Notes under the pieces: generated by a model
The model's input: only the letters and a program-made list of their open reading frames with translations
Database searches by the model: none
Told to the model about the DNA's origin: nothing
Assembly: GCA_963777895.1 (NCBI GenBank)
Contig: CAVZSF010000002.1
Span: forward strand, 310,001-374,000
Direction of reading: 5' to 3'
Length of the DNA: 64,000 nt
Source: UBA2241 sp963777895
GTDB taxonomy: Bacteria; Actinomycetota; Thermoleophilia; UBA2241
Shown here: in pieces, positions 33,202 to 40,884 of the stretch
Layout: each line of letters starts with the position of its first letter
Numbering within the stretch: the stretch's first letter is position 1
Made by a program: the position numbers and the translations under genes

Positions 33202-34086
33202 ATGCGGGTCGCGTTCGCCGGCACGCACCGGTTCGCCGAACTGGTCTTCGCCGGTCTGCTCGCGACCCCGCACGCGCCGGCCGTCTTCGTGACCAATCCC
33301 GATCGCCCCAGGGGCCGCCACGGCACGCCGCAGCCGCCGGCCATCAAGACGATGGCCGCCGAGGCCGGCGTGCCGGTCCTGCAGCCCGAACGCCTCGGCG
33401 ACGCGCTGCCGGCCCTGCTGGAGGCGGGCACCGGGGTGTTCGTGGCGTGCGCGTACGGCCAGATCGTCGGGCCGTCCCTCCTCGAAGCGTTCCCGTGTCT
33501 GGTGGTGCACCCGTCGCTCGTGCCGAAATGGCGCGGCGCAGCGCCGGTCGAGCGCGCCCTGATGGCGGGGGAGGAGCGGCTCGGGGTCACCGTGCTGCGC
33601 ATGACCAGGGGCGTCGACGAAGGCCCGGTGGCCGAGGAGCGCGTCGTCGACGTTGCGCGCGACGCCGACGCCGGGCGTGCCTACGAGATGCTTGCTCCGG
33701 TCGCCGTCGAGGCGCTGGTGGTCACGCTCGACGCGATGGACGCGGGGACGGTGCGGTGGCGCGAGCAGGCGGGGACGCCGACGTACGCGGCCAAGATCGA
33801 GCGGGACGAACGTATCGTCGACTGGGAAAGACCGGCGACGGCGATCGCCGACCAGGTGAGGGCCCTGTCGCCGCACATCGGAGCGGTCACCGAGCTGTTG
33901 GGCAGGCGCACCACGATCTGGCAGGTGAGACCAGGTACCGGAGCGCCGCCCGCGCGCGATCCCTCGCGGCTGGTCATGCCGGCCGGGGACGGCTGGGTCG
34001 AGGTGCTCGAACTGCAGCAGGAGGGGCGGCGGCGCGTGAGCGCGGCGGAGTTCCTGCGCGGCGCCGGCCGCGCCCTGGCACAGTGA
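33202..34086 (+). CDS. fmt: Methionyl-tRNA formyltransferase, catalytic Asn replaced
   Basis: Formylates initiator Met-tRNA. The 294 residues (family about 310) align throughout: PDRPRGRHGTPQPPAIK, VACAYGQIVG, HPSLVPKWRGAAPVERALM, GVTVLRMTRGVDEGPV and the C-terminal PTYAAKIERDERIVDW. In the E. coli enzyme the triad is Asn106-His108-Asp144. Here His103 and the GVDEG Asp are present, but the Asn position is Val101 (LVVHPS instead of INVHxS). A functional variant or a base change cannot be told apart. The stop overlaps rsmB by 4 nt. Confidence 0.92.
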   Translation: MRVAFAGTHRFAELVFAGLLATPHAPAVFVTNPDRPRGRHGTPQPPAIKTMAAEAGVPVLQPERLGDALPALLEAGTGVFVACAYGQIVGPSLLEAFPCLVVHPSLVPKWRGAAPVERALMAGEERLGVTVLRMTRGVDEGPVAEERVVDVARDADAGRAYEMLAPVAVEALVVTLDAMDAGTVRWREQAGTPTYAAKIERDERIVDWERPATAIADQVRALSPHIGAVTELLGRRTTIWQVRPGTGAPPARDPSRLVMPAGDGWVEVLELQQEGRRRVSAAEFLRGAGRALAQ

Positions 34087-35423
34087 CCTCCGCCGCTCCC
34101 GCACGGGCCGCCGCCTACCGCGCCCTGCGCAGACTTCACGGCGGCGCCCGCCTCGACGATGCCCGGGGCGCTCTGCCCGAGCTCGACGATCTCGAGGAGC
34201 GCGACCGCCGCCTCGCCAACGAGCTCGTCGTGGGTGTGATCAAGCGCCGACTCTCTCTAGACGCCGTGGTGGCCTCGTTCGCGACGGCGCCGCTGGAGCG
34301 CGTCGCGCCGCAGGCGCTCGACGCGCTCCGTCTCGGCGCCTTCCAGCTGCTCTTCCTCGACCGCGTCCCGGCCTATGCCGCGGTCGGCGAGTCCGTCGCG
34401 CTGCTCGGACGCACGAGCCGCGGTACGCGCGGCTTCGTCAACGCTGTGCTGCACAAGGTGGCCGAGGGCGGCCGCGAGCGGCTCGCCGAACTGAGCGATG
34501 GGGATGACCTGCAGTCGCTGGCGGTGCGCTGGTCGTGCCCGCCATGGCTCGTGGAGCTCCTCCGCATCGACCTTGGGCAAGAGCCGGCTTGGGCGCTGCT
34601 GGGCGCCGCCAACGAACCCCCCGAGCGCTGCCTGCGGACCAATCCCTTGAAGGGGTCGAGGGAGGAGGCGTCGGCGGCGCTCACGGCGGCCGGCTTCAGC
34701 CTGACCGCCGTCGAAGAGATCCCCGGCGCCCTGCTCTACGACGGACCTCCGCTCGAGCGTTCCCGGCCCTTCGCGGACGGTCTCGTGACTCCGCAGTCGC
34801 GCGGCTCACAGCTCGCCGGGCTGGTGGCCGCCGACCATCCTACGGCGGCGGCCATCCTCGACGCGGCGGCGGCGCCGGGCACGAAGACCAGCCAGCTGGC
34901 CGCGCTGCACCCTCAGGCCCGTCTCGCGGCGGTAGAAGTGGACGGGGCGCGCGCGAAGGCGCTGCGCGCCAACCTCGCGCGCCTCGGCGCGGCCGACCGT
35001 ATCGACATCATCGAGAGCGACCTGCTTGAGGCGCCGGCGATGCTCGACGGCTCCTTCGACCTGGTGCTTTTGGACGCGCCCTGCACGGGCTTCGGCACCC
35101 TGGCCGGCCGGCCCGACCTGCGCTGGCGCCGCCGGCCGGCCGACAGCGGCCGGCTCGCGGCGCAGCAGTGCCGCCTGCTGGCGCGCGCCGCCCGTTGCGT
35201 GCGTCCCGGCGGCCTGCTCACCTACGCCGTCTGCACGGTCACGCGGGCGGAGACGCTCTCCGTCGTCGAGTCGCTCCTGACCACGGGCGGCTGGAGCCTC
35301 GACGACCTCGGTGCGATCTATCCCTCGGCGGCCCATCCCGCCAACGGGGCTTTCCTGTTGACGCTGCCGCCGGACTGGGGCTCCACGGGGTTCTTCATCG
35401 CCAGGCTGCGCCGCGAGCGGTGA
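34083..35423 (+). CDS. rsmB: 16S rRNA m5C967 methyltransferase
   Basis: SAM-dependent cytosine-5 methyltransferase. Of 446 residues, the first 140 or so form a NusB-like RNA-binding domain (AAYRALRRLHGG, RLANELVVGVIKR, RGFVNAVLHKVAE). The Rossmann domain has the SAM loop ILDAAAAPGTKTSQLAAL, the cysteine in LLDAPCTGFGTLAGRPDLRW and the catalytic-cysteine block TYAVCTVTRAE. GTG 34083 overlaps fmt. The def-fmt-rsmB-rpe order is common in Gram-positives. Confidence 0.93.
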   Translation: MTSAAPARAAAYRALRRLHGGARLDDARGALPELDDLEERDRRLANELVVGVIKRRLSLDAVVASFATAPLERVAPQALDALRLGAFQLLFLDRVPAYAAVGESVALLGRTSRGTRGFVNAVLHKVAEGGRERLAELSDGDDLQSLAVRWSCPPWLVELLRIDLGQEPAWALLGAANEPPERCLRTNPLKGSREEASAALTAAGFSLTAVEEIPGALLYDGPPLERSRPFADGLVTPQSRGSQLAGLVAADHPTAAAILDAAAAPGTKTSQLAALHPQARLAAVEVDGARAKALRANLARLGAADRIDIIESDLLEAPAMLDGSFDLVLLDAPCTGFGTLAGRPDLRWRRRPADSGRLAAQQCRLLARAARCVRPGGLLTYAVCTVTRAETLSVVESLLTTGGWSLDDLGAIYPSAAHPANGAFLLTLPPDWGSTGFFIARLRRER

Positions 35424-35487
35424 ACGTCGCGGCACGTCGATCCTTGCCGGGGCACGGCCGGCCGGCGTGGCTCCCGCCCGAAGGCGA

Positions 35488-35493
35488 TAGAAT
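35488..35493 (+). promoter_or_regulatory. -10 TAGAAT before rpe
   Basis: TAGAAT in the 115-nt rsmB-rpe gap places a transcript start near 35500 with a leader of about 39 nt. GGGGGAGG (35525-35532) is the rpe ribosome site. No clear -35. Confidence 0.45.
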
Positions 35494-35538
35494 CCTGGCG
35501 GCAGGACGCCGCACGGCCGTCATAGGGGGAGGTCCCGC

Positions 35539-36219
35539 ATGAGCACAGCGCTCCACGAGGTCCACATCGCGCCGTCGATCCTCTCGGCCGACTTCTCCCG
35601 TCTCGGTGAAGAGATCGACAGCGTGATCTCCGCGGGCGCGCGGATCATCCACGTCGACGTGATGGACGGCCACTTCGTCCCCAACATCACCGTCGGACCA
35701 CTGGTCGTCGAGGCCGTCGCGGCGATCGTCCACGGGGCGGGCGCGCTCGTTGACGTGCACCTGATGATCGAGCGCCCCGAGCTGCTCATCGACGTCTTCG
35801 CTGCGGCCGGCGCGGACGTCCTCACCGTCCATCAGGAGACGTGCCATCACCTGCACCGCACCCTCGCCCAGATCCGCGAGGCGGGTGCCGCGGCGGGCGT
35901 CTCCATCAACCCCGCGACGCCCGTGGAGACGCTCAGCGAAGCCCGCTTTCACTGCGATGTCGTACTTGTCATGTCGGTGGACCCCGGCTTCGGCGGGCAG
36001 AGCTTCATCGAGGCATCGGTCGACAAGCTGGGCCGCGCCCGGACGCTGCTCCCCGACACCGTGGCGCTCGAGGTCGACGGGGGCGTGAGCTCCCTCAACG
36101 CCGCGCGGCTGGTCGAGGCGGGGGCGAACCTGCTCGTCGCGGGTTCGAGCGTCTTCTCGGGATCGGACCCGCAACGGCGCTTCGCCGAGCTGGCGCGCGC
36201 TGCCGGCGAGATCGCCTGA
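35539..36219 (+). CDS. rpe: Ribulose-phosphate 3-epimerase
   Basis: Interconverts ribulose-5-phosphate and xylulose-5-phosphate. The 226-residue barrel has APSILSADFSRLGEEI, the metal-binding HVDVMDGHFVPNITVGP, DVHLMIERP, MSVDPGFGGQSFIEAS and the phosphate-binding VDGGVSSLNA with VAGSSVFSG. The final 27 nt of the gene, including the stop, are duplicated 40 nt downstream. The FMN-riboswitch riboflavin operon follows. Confidence 0.96.
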   Translation: MSTALHEVHIAPSILSADFSRLGEEIDSVISAGARIIHVDVMDGHFVPNITVGPLVVEAVAAIVHGAGALVDVHLMIERPELLIDVFAAAGADVLTVHQETCHHLHRTLAQIREAGAAAGVSINPATPVETLSEARFHCDVVLVMSVDPGFGGQSFIEASVDKLGRARTLLPDTVALEVDGGVSSLNAARLVEAGANLLVAGSSVFSGSDPQRRFAELARAAGEIA

Positions 36220-36261
36220 CGCGAGGCCGGTGTAGCGCGCCGCCGGCGAGATCGCCTGACG
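36195..36261 (+). repeat. Direct duplication of the rpe 3' end
   Basis: A 27-nt block (36195-36221) that contains the last codons and TGA of rpe recurs at 36235-36261 with one mismatch. The offset is 40 nt and the shared core is GCCGGCGAGATCGCCTGACG. Confidence 0.85.
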
Positions 36262-36360
36262 GCGGCGCCGGCACGGCGCACCGCAGCCCCGACGGGTCGC
36301 TCAGGGACCTCAGGTACCATCGGCGAGTGCCGGCTCCTCCAGCCTGGCGGGTGCCGCAGC

Positions 36361-36390
36361 TTGTCTGCGCGCGACGCCCGCGGCTATACT
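36361..36390 (+). promoter_or_regulatory. Riboflavin operon promoter
   Basis: -35 TTGTCT (36361-36366), an 18-nt spacer and -10 TATACT (36385-36390). Transcription would start near 36397, just before the FMN riboswitch. Confidence 0.7.
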
Positions 36391-36405
36391 CAATGAGTCA
36401 ACACA

Positions 36406-36521
36406 GTGGCTTCAGGGCGGGGTGAAAGTCCCCACCGGCGGTGAAAGCCCGCGACCCTCTTCGAGGTTGACCAGGTGGAATTCCTGGGCCGACGGTCAGA
36501 GTCCGGATGGGAGAAGACCAC
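36406..36521 (+). ncRNA. FMN riboswitch (RFN element)
   Basis: All RFN landmarks are present in order: TTCAGGGCGGGGTGAAAG, CCCCACCGGCGGT, AGCCCGCGA, GACCAGGTGGAATTCCTGG, GCCGACGGTCAGAGTCCGGA and GGGAGAAG. The outer P1 arms GTGGCTTC (36406-36413) and GAAGACCAC (36513-36521) pair with one bulge. It senses FMN and lowers expression of the ribDEBAH operon. Confidence 0.97.
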
Positions 36522-36548
36522 AGCGACGCGCGTCGTCGTGGCGCCGCC

Positions 36549-36580
36549 CGCCCCGGAGCTGCCCTGCCCGGGGCGTTCTC
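36549..36580 (+). terminator. FMN riboswitch expression-platform hairpin
   Basis: CGCCCCGG (36549-36556) pairs with CCGGGGCG (36568-36575), followed by TTCTC. It lies between the aptamer and the ribD ribosome site GGAGGA, so it may be the FMN-induced terminator. The T-run is weak, and ribosome-site masking is an alternative. Confidence 0.55.
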
Positions 36581-36602
36581 GTCTCCGGAGGAGGATGAGG
36601 GA

Positions 36603-37793
36603 GTGGCGGACGACCGCGCCGACGACCGTTTCATGGACGAGGCTTTCGCGCTGGCCGAGCGTGGCCGCGGTCGCACTCACCCGAACCCGCTGGTCGGCGC
36701 CGTCGTCGTGCGCGACGGGGGCGTGATCGGCCGGGGCCATCACGAGGGCCCCGGCCTTGCGCACGCCGAGATCGTCGCGCTGACCGAAGCCGGTCAGCAG
36801 GCGACGGGGGCCACTCTCTACTCGACGCTCGAGCCTTGCAGCCACCAAGGTCGCACGCCGCCCTGCGACGAGGCGATCATCGCGGCGGGCGTGCGGCGCG
36901 TCGTGGTGGCCCTGCGGGATCCCAACGTGCTTGTCGACGGGCGCGGTCTTGCGCGCCTGAGGGCGGCGGGTCTGGAGGTCGACCTCGGCGAGGGACGCTG
37001 GGAGCAGGCCGCGCGCGAGCAGAACGCGGCGTTCGTCAAGTACTCCGTCACCGGGCTGCCGCTCGTCACCTACAAGGCGGCCATGTCGCTGGACGGCAAG
37101 GTGGCCGGCGCCGGCGGGGCGGGCGAGTGGATCTCAAGCCTGGCCAGCCGTCGCACCGTTCATCAGCTACGGGCCACGTCCGACGCCGTGATGGTCGGCG
37201 CCGGTACCGTCCGCCGCGACGACCCCGAGCTCACCGTGCGCCTCGCCGACGGCCGCGACCCGGTCAGGGTCGTGGTCAGCACACGCGGCGTCCTCCCGCC
37301 GGAGGCGAAGCTGCTGACGACGGCGCGATCGGTGCCCACCATCGTGCTCGCCGCGCGCTTCGACGAGGCTGCGCGGCGGCTTCTCGCGGCGCGCGGCGTC
37401 GACACGTTCGAGATGGGTGCGGGCGGCTTGCGGGCCGGTCTTGCCGCGCTGGGCGATCGCGGCCTGCTCGATATCCTGCTCGAGGGCGGGCCGCAACTGG
37501 CCGGCGCGCTCTTCCTGGACGGACTCGTGGACCGCCTCGTTGTGTATGTGGCGCCGCTGCTGGTCGGGCGCGGGGCGCCCGACCTGGTGGCGGCGCCCGC
37601 CGTCGAGGCCGTCGCCGACGCACTGCGCCTGCAGGAAGTCACGTGGGAGCGCGTCGGGGAGGACCTGCTGCTGCGGGCGCGACTGCCGCACGCGGGCGAG
37701 GCCGCGATCCCGCTGGGGACGCCCGTCGGCCCGGGCCGTGGCGCCGTGAAAGCCCCAGGGTCCGACACCGGCGTCGACGGGGACGGCATCTGA
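36603..37793 (+). CDS. ribD: Bifunctional riboflavin deaminase/reductase
   Basis: Deaminates and then reduces the pyrimidine intermediate of riboflavin synthesis. Of 396 residues, the N-terminal zinc deaminase has AHAEIVAL and EPCSHQGRTPPC. The C-terminal reductase has YKAAMSLDGKVAG, VMVGAGTVRRDDPELTVR and LLEGGPQLAGALF. GTG 36603 after GGAGGA is chosen because the upstream ATG at 36507 lies inside the riboswitch. The stop overlaps ribE (TGATG). Confidence 0.95.
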   Translation: MADDRADDRFMDEAFALAERGRGRTHPNPLVGAVVVRDGGVIGRGHHEGPGLAHAEIVALTEAGQQATGATLYSTLEPCSHQGRTPPCDEAIIAAGVRRVVVALRDPNVLVDGRGLARLRAAGLEVDLGEGRWEQAAREQNAAFVKYSVTGLPLVTYKAAMSLDGKVAGAGGAGEWISSLASRRTVHQLRATSDAVMVGAGTVRRDDPELTVRLADGRDPVRVVVSTRGVLPPEAKLLTTARSVPTIVLAARFDEAARRLLAARGVDTFEMGAGGLRAGLAALGDRGLLDILLEGGPQLAGALFLDGLVDRLVVYVAPLLVGRGAPDLVAAPAVEAVADALRLQEVTWERVGEDLLLRARLPHAGEAAIPLGTPVGPGRGAVKAPGSDTGVDGDGI

Positions 37794-38431
37794 TGTTCAC
37801 GGGCATCGTCGAGGAGATCGGGACGCTGCGCTCGCTGCGCGTCGGCACGCAGAGCGCGGAGCTGGACGTCGCAGCGCGGATCGTGCTCGAAGGCGCACGC
37901 GTCGGCGACTCGGTCCTGACCGACGGCGTCTGCCTGAGTGTGACGCGCCTGCGTCCGGACGGCTTCACGGCGGACGTGATGCCCGAGACCGTGCGGCGCA
38001 CGACCCTGGCCGACCGGCGTCCGGGCGACAGGCTCAACCTCGAACGCGCGCTCACGCTGCAGGGTCGCGTGGGCGGTCACCTTGTGGCCGGCCACATCGA
38101 CGGGGTGGGCCTCGTGACGAGGGTGACGCCCGAGGACAACGCCCTCGTCGTCGAGATCGAGACGCCGGCGGCCGTCGCCAGGGTCAGCGTGCCGCAGGGC
38201 TCGGTGGCCGTCGACGGCGTGAGTCTGACGATCGTCGCCGCCGACGGCCCTCTGCTGCGGGTCTCGCTGATCCCGCACACGGCCGCCGTCACGACCCTGG
38301 CCGGTCTTGCGGCGGGGCGGCGCGTCAATCTCGAGGCGGATCTGATCGGTAAGTATGTGAACGCCTTCCTGGAGCGTCGGCAGACGCCGGGCGGGCTCAC
38401 CTGGGACAAGCTGGCGGAAGCGGGGTTCTGA
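37793..38431 (+). CDS. ribE: Riboflavin synthase alpha subunit
   Basis: Dismutates two lumazines to riboflavin. The 212 residues form two similar barrels: MFTGIVEEIGTL with DGVCLSVT, and GHLVAGHIDGVG with VAVDGVSLTIV. Each carries the expected substrate-binding repeats. The C-terminal NLEADLIGKYV is typical. It overlaps the ribD stop by 1 nt and is followed 2 nt later by ribBA. Confidence 0.95.
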   Translation: MFTGIVEEIGTLRSLRVGTQSAELDVAARIVLEGARVGDSVLTDGVCLSVTRLRPDGFTADVMPETVRRTTLADRRPGDRLNLERALTLQGRVGGHLVAGHIDGVGLVTRVTPEDNALVVEIETPAAVARVSVPQGSVAVDGVSLTIVAADGPLLRVSLIPHTAAVTTLAGLAAGRRVNLEADLIGKYVNAFLERRQTPGGLTWDKLAEAGF

Positions 38432-38433
38432 GG

Positions 38434-39744
38434 ATGCGCGAACACGACGACACCGGGTCCGGTGGCGTGGCAACCGAGGCGGCCGGTGAGGAGCCGGAGC
38501 GGCGCGAGGCGCCCTTCGCCTCGATCGAGGAGGCCCTCGATGACCTGCGCGAAGGCCGCTTCGTCATCGTTTGCGACGACGAGGATCGCGAGAACGAGGG
38601 CGATCTCACGCTCGCGGCGCAGTTCGCCACGGCCGAGAAGGTCAATTTCATGGCGAAGGAGGGCCGCGGCCTCATCTGCCTCGCGCTTACGCCGCAGCGT
38701 TGCGCGGAGTTGAACCTCCCGCCCATGGTGAGTCACAACACGGCGCGCCTGCAGACCGCTTTCACGGTCTCGATCGAGGCGCGCGATGGCGTGACCACGG
38801 GCATCTCCGCCGCGGACCGGGCGCACACCATCCAGGTGGCGATCGACAGGGACGCCACGCCGGACGACCTTGTCCAGCCGGGCCACGTCTTCCCGCTGAT
38901 GGCCCGGCCCGGCGGCGTCCTCGAGCGCACGGGCCAGACCGAGGCCGGCGTCGACCTCGCTCGCCTCGCCGGCCTCATGCCATCCGCCGTGATCTGCGAG
39001 ATCATGAACGACGACGGCACCATGGCCCGGATCCCGGATCTGGTGCCGTACGCCCGCCGGCACGACCTCAAGATCGTGACCGTGGCCGACCTCATCAAGT
39101 ACCGGCGCCGCAACGAGAAGCTGGTGCGCCGTGCCGCCACCGTCTCGATGCCGACGCGCCATGGGGACTTCAAGGCGGTGGGCTACGAGTCGGTCATCGA
39201 CGGCGCCCATCACGTGGCGCTGGTGAAGGGCGATGTCGCCGGCAGGCGCGACGTGCTCGTGCGCGTCCACAGCGAGTGCCTCACCGGCGACGTCTTCGGC
39301 TCCCTGCGCTGCGACTGCGGCGAGCAGTTCGCCGAAGCGCTGCGCCGCATCGAGGTCGAGGGCCTTGGAGTGCTCCTCTACATGCGCCAGGAGGGCCGCG
39401 GCATCGGCCTGCTCAACAAGCTCAAGGCCTACGCCCTGCAGGAACAGGGCCGCGACACCGTCGAGGCGAACATCGAGCTCGGTTTCGCGCCCGACCTGCG
39501 CGACTACGGCATCGGGGCGCAGATCCTCGCCGATCTCGGCCTGTCCTCGATGCGGCTGATGACCAACAACCCCAAGAAGATCGTGGCGCTCGAAGGCTAC
39601 GGCCTGCGCGTCACGGGACGCGTACCCATCGAGGTCGCGCCCCGGTCGGACAACCGCTCGTACCTGCGCACCAAGCGCGAGAAGCTCGGCCACCTGCTCG
39701 AGCACGAGGACCTGTTCGGGCAGGAAGAGGGCCTGGAAGGCTAG
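38434..39744 (+). CDS. ribBA: Bifunctional DHBP synthase / GTP cyclohydrolase II
   Basis: Supplies both riboflavin precursors. The 436 residues open with about 30 non-conserved residues. The DHBP synthase half has FVIVCDDEDRENEGDLTLAA, RTGQTEAGVDLARLAG and VICEIMNDDG. The GTP cyclohydrolase II half has VHSECLTGDVFGSLRCDCG (zinc cysteines), MRQEGRGIGLLNKLKAYALQ and DYGIGAQIL. Expression should follow the FMN riboswitch. Confidence 0.96.
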   Translation: MREHDDTGSGGVATEAAGEEPERREAPFASIEEALDDLREGRFVIVCDDEDRENEGDLTLAAQFATAEKVNFMAKEGRGLICLALTPQRCAELNLPPMVSHNTARLQTAFTVSIEARDGVTTGISAADRAHTIQVAIDRDATPDDLVQPGHVFPLMARPGGVLERTGQTEAGVDLARLAGLMPSAVICEIMNDDGTMARIPDLVPYARRHDLKIVTVADLIKYRRRNEKLVRRAATVSMPTRHGDFKAVGYESVIDGAHHVALVKGDVAGRRDVLVRVHSECLTGDVFGSLRCDCGEQFAEALRRIEVEGLGVLLYMRQEGRGIGLLNKLKAYALQEQGRDTVEANIELGFAPDLRDYGIGAQILADLGLSSMRLMTNNPKKIVALEGYGLRVTGRVPIEVAPRSDNRSYLRTKREKLGHLLEHEDLFGQEEGLEG

Positions 39745-40615
39745 GCACAGTGCGAGCCTGGAAGAAGCTGGCAAGTACCCGGTGGAAGGAGCCGCGATGA
39801 CGACGTTCGAAGGCAAGCTCAACGGCAAGGGGATGAGGTTCGCGCTCGTGGTGGGGCGCTTCAACGAGCTGATCTCGTCCCGCCTGTACGAGGGCGCGAT
39901 GGACTGTCTGCGCCGCCATGACGTGGAGGAGGCCGACATCGACGTCGCCTGGGTGCCGGGCGCCTTCGAGATGCCGCTCGTCGCGCAGCGTCTCGCGGCC
40001 GGCGGCTACGACGCCGTCATCTGCCTCGGCGCCGTGATCCGCGGCGGCACGCCGCATTTCGAATACGTCGCCGCCGAAGCCGCCAAGGGCATCGCCAACG
40101 TCATGCTGGACACCGGCGTCCCCGTTGTCTTCGGCGTGCTCACGACGGACACCATCGAGCAGGCCGTCGAGCGCGCCGGCACGAAGGCGGGCAACAAGGG
40201 CTGGGCCGCCGCGACGAGCGCGCTGGAGATGGCGAACCTGCTGCGGGCCCTGCCGGGCGAGCGGACCGTCTGACACAGCAGAGCCGCCCCCGGCCGTCTG
40301 CTGTGAGGCGGGCGGTGCGGGCGGCCCCAGTGGCGTGACCGGCCGGGCCGCCGGGGCCGCGAGGCTCCGGCTCAGCCCTCGCACCTCGTAGATCTCGTCG
40401 GCCACCAGTCCGTGGGCCTCTCGATGCACGAGGTGCGCCGTCTCGGCGTCGGGTGCGTCGACGAGACAGAAGATCTTGCCGGCCTTCTCGTCTACCCAGA
40501 AGCGCTGATAGTCCACGTTGTAGTCGCGCTGCTTCTCGACGTCCTTCCGGTGGGCCTCGATCACGTCCTTGTACGAGACGCGGTCGACATTGTGGATGTC
40601 CAGATACAGGGGCAT
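39611..40615 (-). CDS. DUF4242-domain protein with an unusually long 3' frame
   Basis: From the minus-strand ATG at 40615, behind an AGGAG site, the first 78 residues match the DUF4242 (SCO4226-like) family: YLDIHNVDRVSYKDVIEAHR, YQRFWVDEKAGKIFCLVDAP and VHREAHGLVADEIYEVRG. Some relatives bind nickel. The family usually ends here, but no stop follows until 39611. The frame runs antisense through all of ribH, giving 334 residues, the latter part of shadow-type composition. Either the stop has been lost or the real end is earlier and hidden by a base error. The first 240 nt are certain; the rest is doubtful. Confidence 0.6.
   Translation of the reverse strand: MPLYLDIHNVDRVSYKDVIEAHRKDVEKQRDYNVDYQRFWVDEKAGKIFCLVDAPDAETAHLVHREAHGLVADEIYEVRGLSRSLAAPAARPVTPLGPPAPPASQQTAGGGSAVSDGPLARQGPQQVRHLQRARRGGPALVARLRAGALDGLLDGVRREHAEDNGDAGVQHDVGDALGGFGGDVFEMRRAAADHGAEADDGVVAAGRETLRDERHLEGARHPGDVDVGLLHVMAAQTVHRALVQAGRDQLVEAPHHEREPHPLAVELAFERRHRGSFHRVLASFFQARTVPSLPGPLPARTGPRARAGGRASRAWCAGTSGCPTGARPRWVRVP
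39797..40273 (+). CDS. ribH: 6,7-dimethyl-8-ribityllumazine synthase
   Basis: Condenses the pyrimidine amine with DHBP to the lumazine substrate of RibE. The 158 residues show VVGRFNELISSRLYEGA, WVPGAFEMPLVAQRL, CLGAVIRGGTPHFEYV, and GVLTTDTIEQAVERAG with KGWAAATSALEM. ATG 39797 follows AAGGAG. Final gene of the riboflavin operon. A long open frame on the opposite strand covers it. Confidence 0.96.
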   Translation: MTTFEGKLNGKGMRFALVVGRFNELISSRLYEGAMDCLRRHDVEEADIDVAWVPGAFEMPLVAQRLAAGGYDAVICLGAVIRGGTPHFEYVAAEAAKGIANVMLDTGVPVVFGVLTTDTIEQAVERAGTKAGNKGWAAATSALEMANLLRALPGERTV

Positions 40616-40884
40616 GGGTGTCTCCTGGCTCGGTGCCGTATACGCCGTGGCATACCGCCGGCCGGAAGGGCAAACCGTGCAGGCCGCCGAGGAAGGCCGG
40701 ACAGCACCGTTGAGAGCCCTTCGGTGCTGCGTGCGCTGAAGCCATGACCCCTCGACGGGGACGCGATCCCGGACGCGGAAAGGCCCTGCGATCTGCTCCC
40801 GCCGCTCGCGGCCCCGTACGTCCTTCTTTGGCAGTATGATGGCCGCAAGTCGGCCGGGGGGGCCGACGCGACCAAGGAGATGCC
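40616..40884. other. Intergenic region between divergent genes, with hairpins
   Basis: 269 nt without a gene. It holds a perfect 8-bp hairpin (CAGCACCG 40702-40709 with CGGTGCTG 40722-40729), a -10-like TATGAT (40834-40839) for the rightward gene, and a 7-bp hairpin GTCGGCC/GGCCGAC (40848-40854, 40861-40867) in the likely leader. No known riboswitch core was recognised. Confidence 0.5.

Noticed and set aside
36327..36425. Short GTG frame with TACCAT 6 nt upstream, before the FMN riboswitch
   Set aside because: It runs across the riboflavin promoter and into the aptamer, and the product looks random. Probably coincidence.
40619..40640. Cobalamin-riboswitch B12-box-like GAGCCAGGAGAC on the minus strand before the DUF4242 gene
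   Set aside because: Only this short stretch matches, and it contains the ribosome site AGGAG. The rest of the cobalamin aptamer is absent.
40668..40676. GGGCAAACC as in c-di-GMP-I riboswitches
   Set aside because: The second conserved half (GACGCAAAGCC type) and the paired helices are missing.
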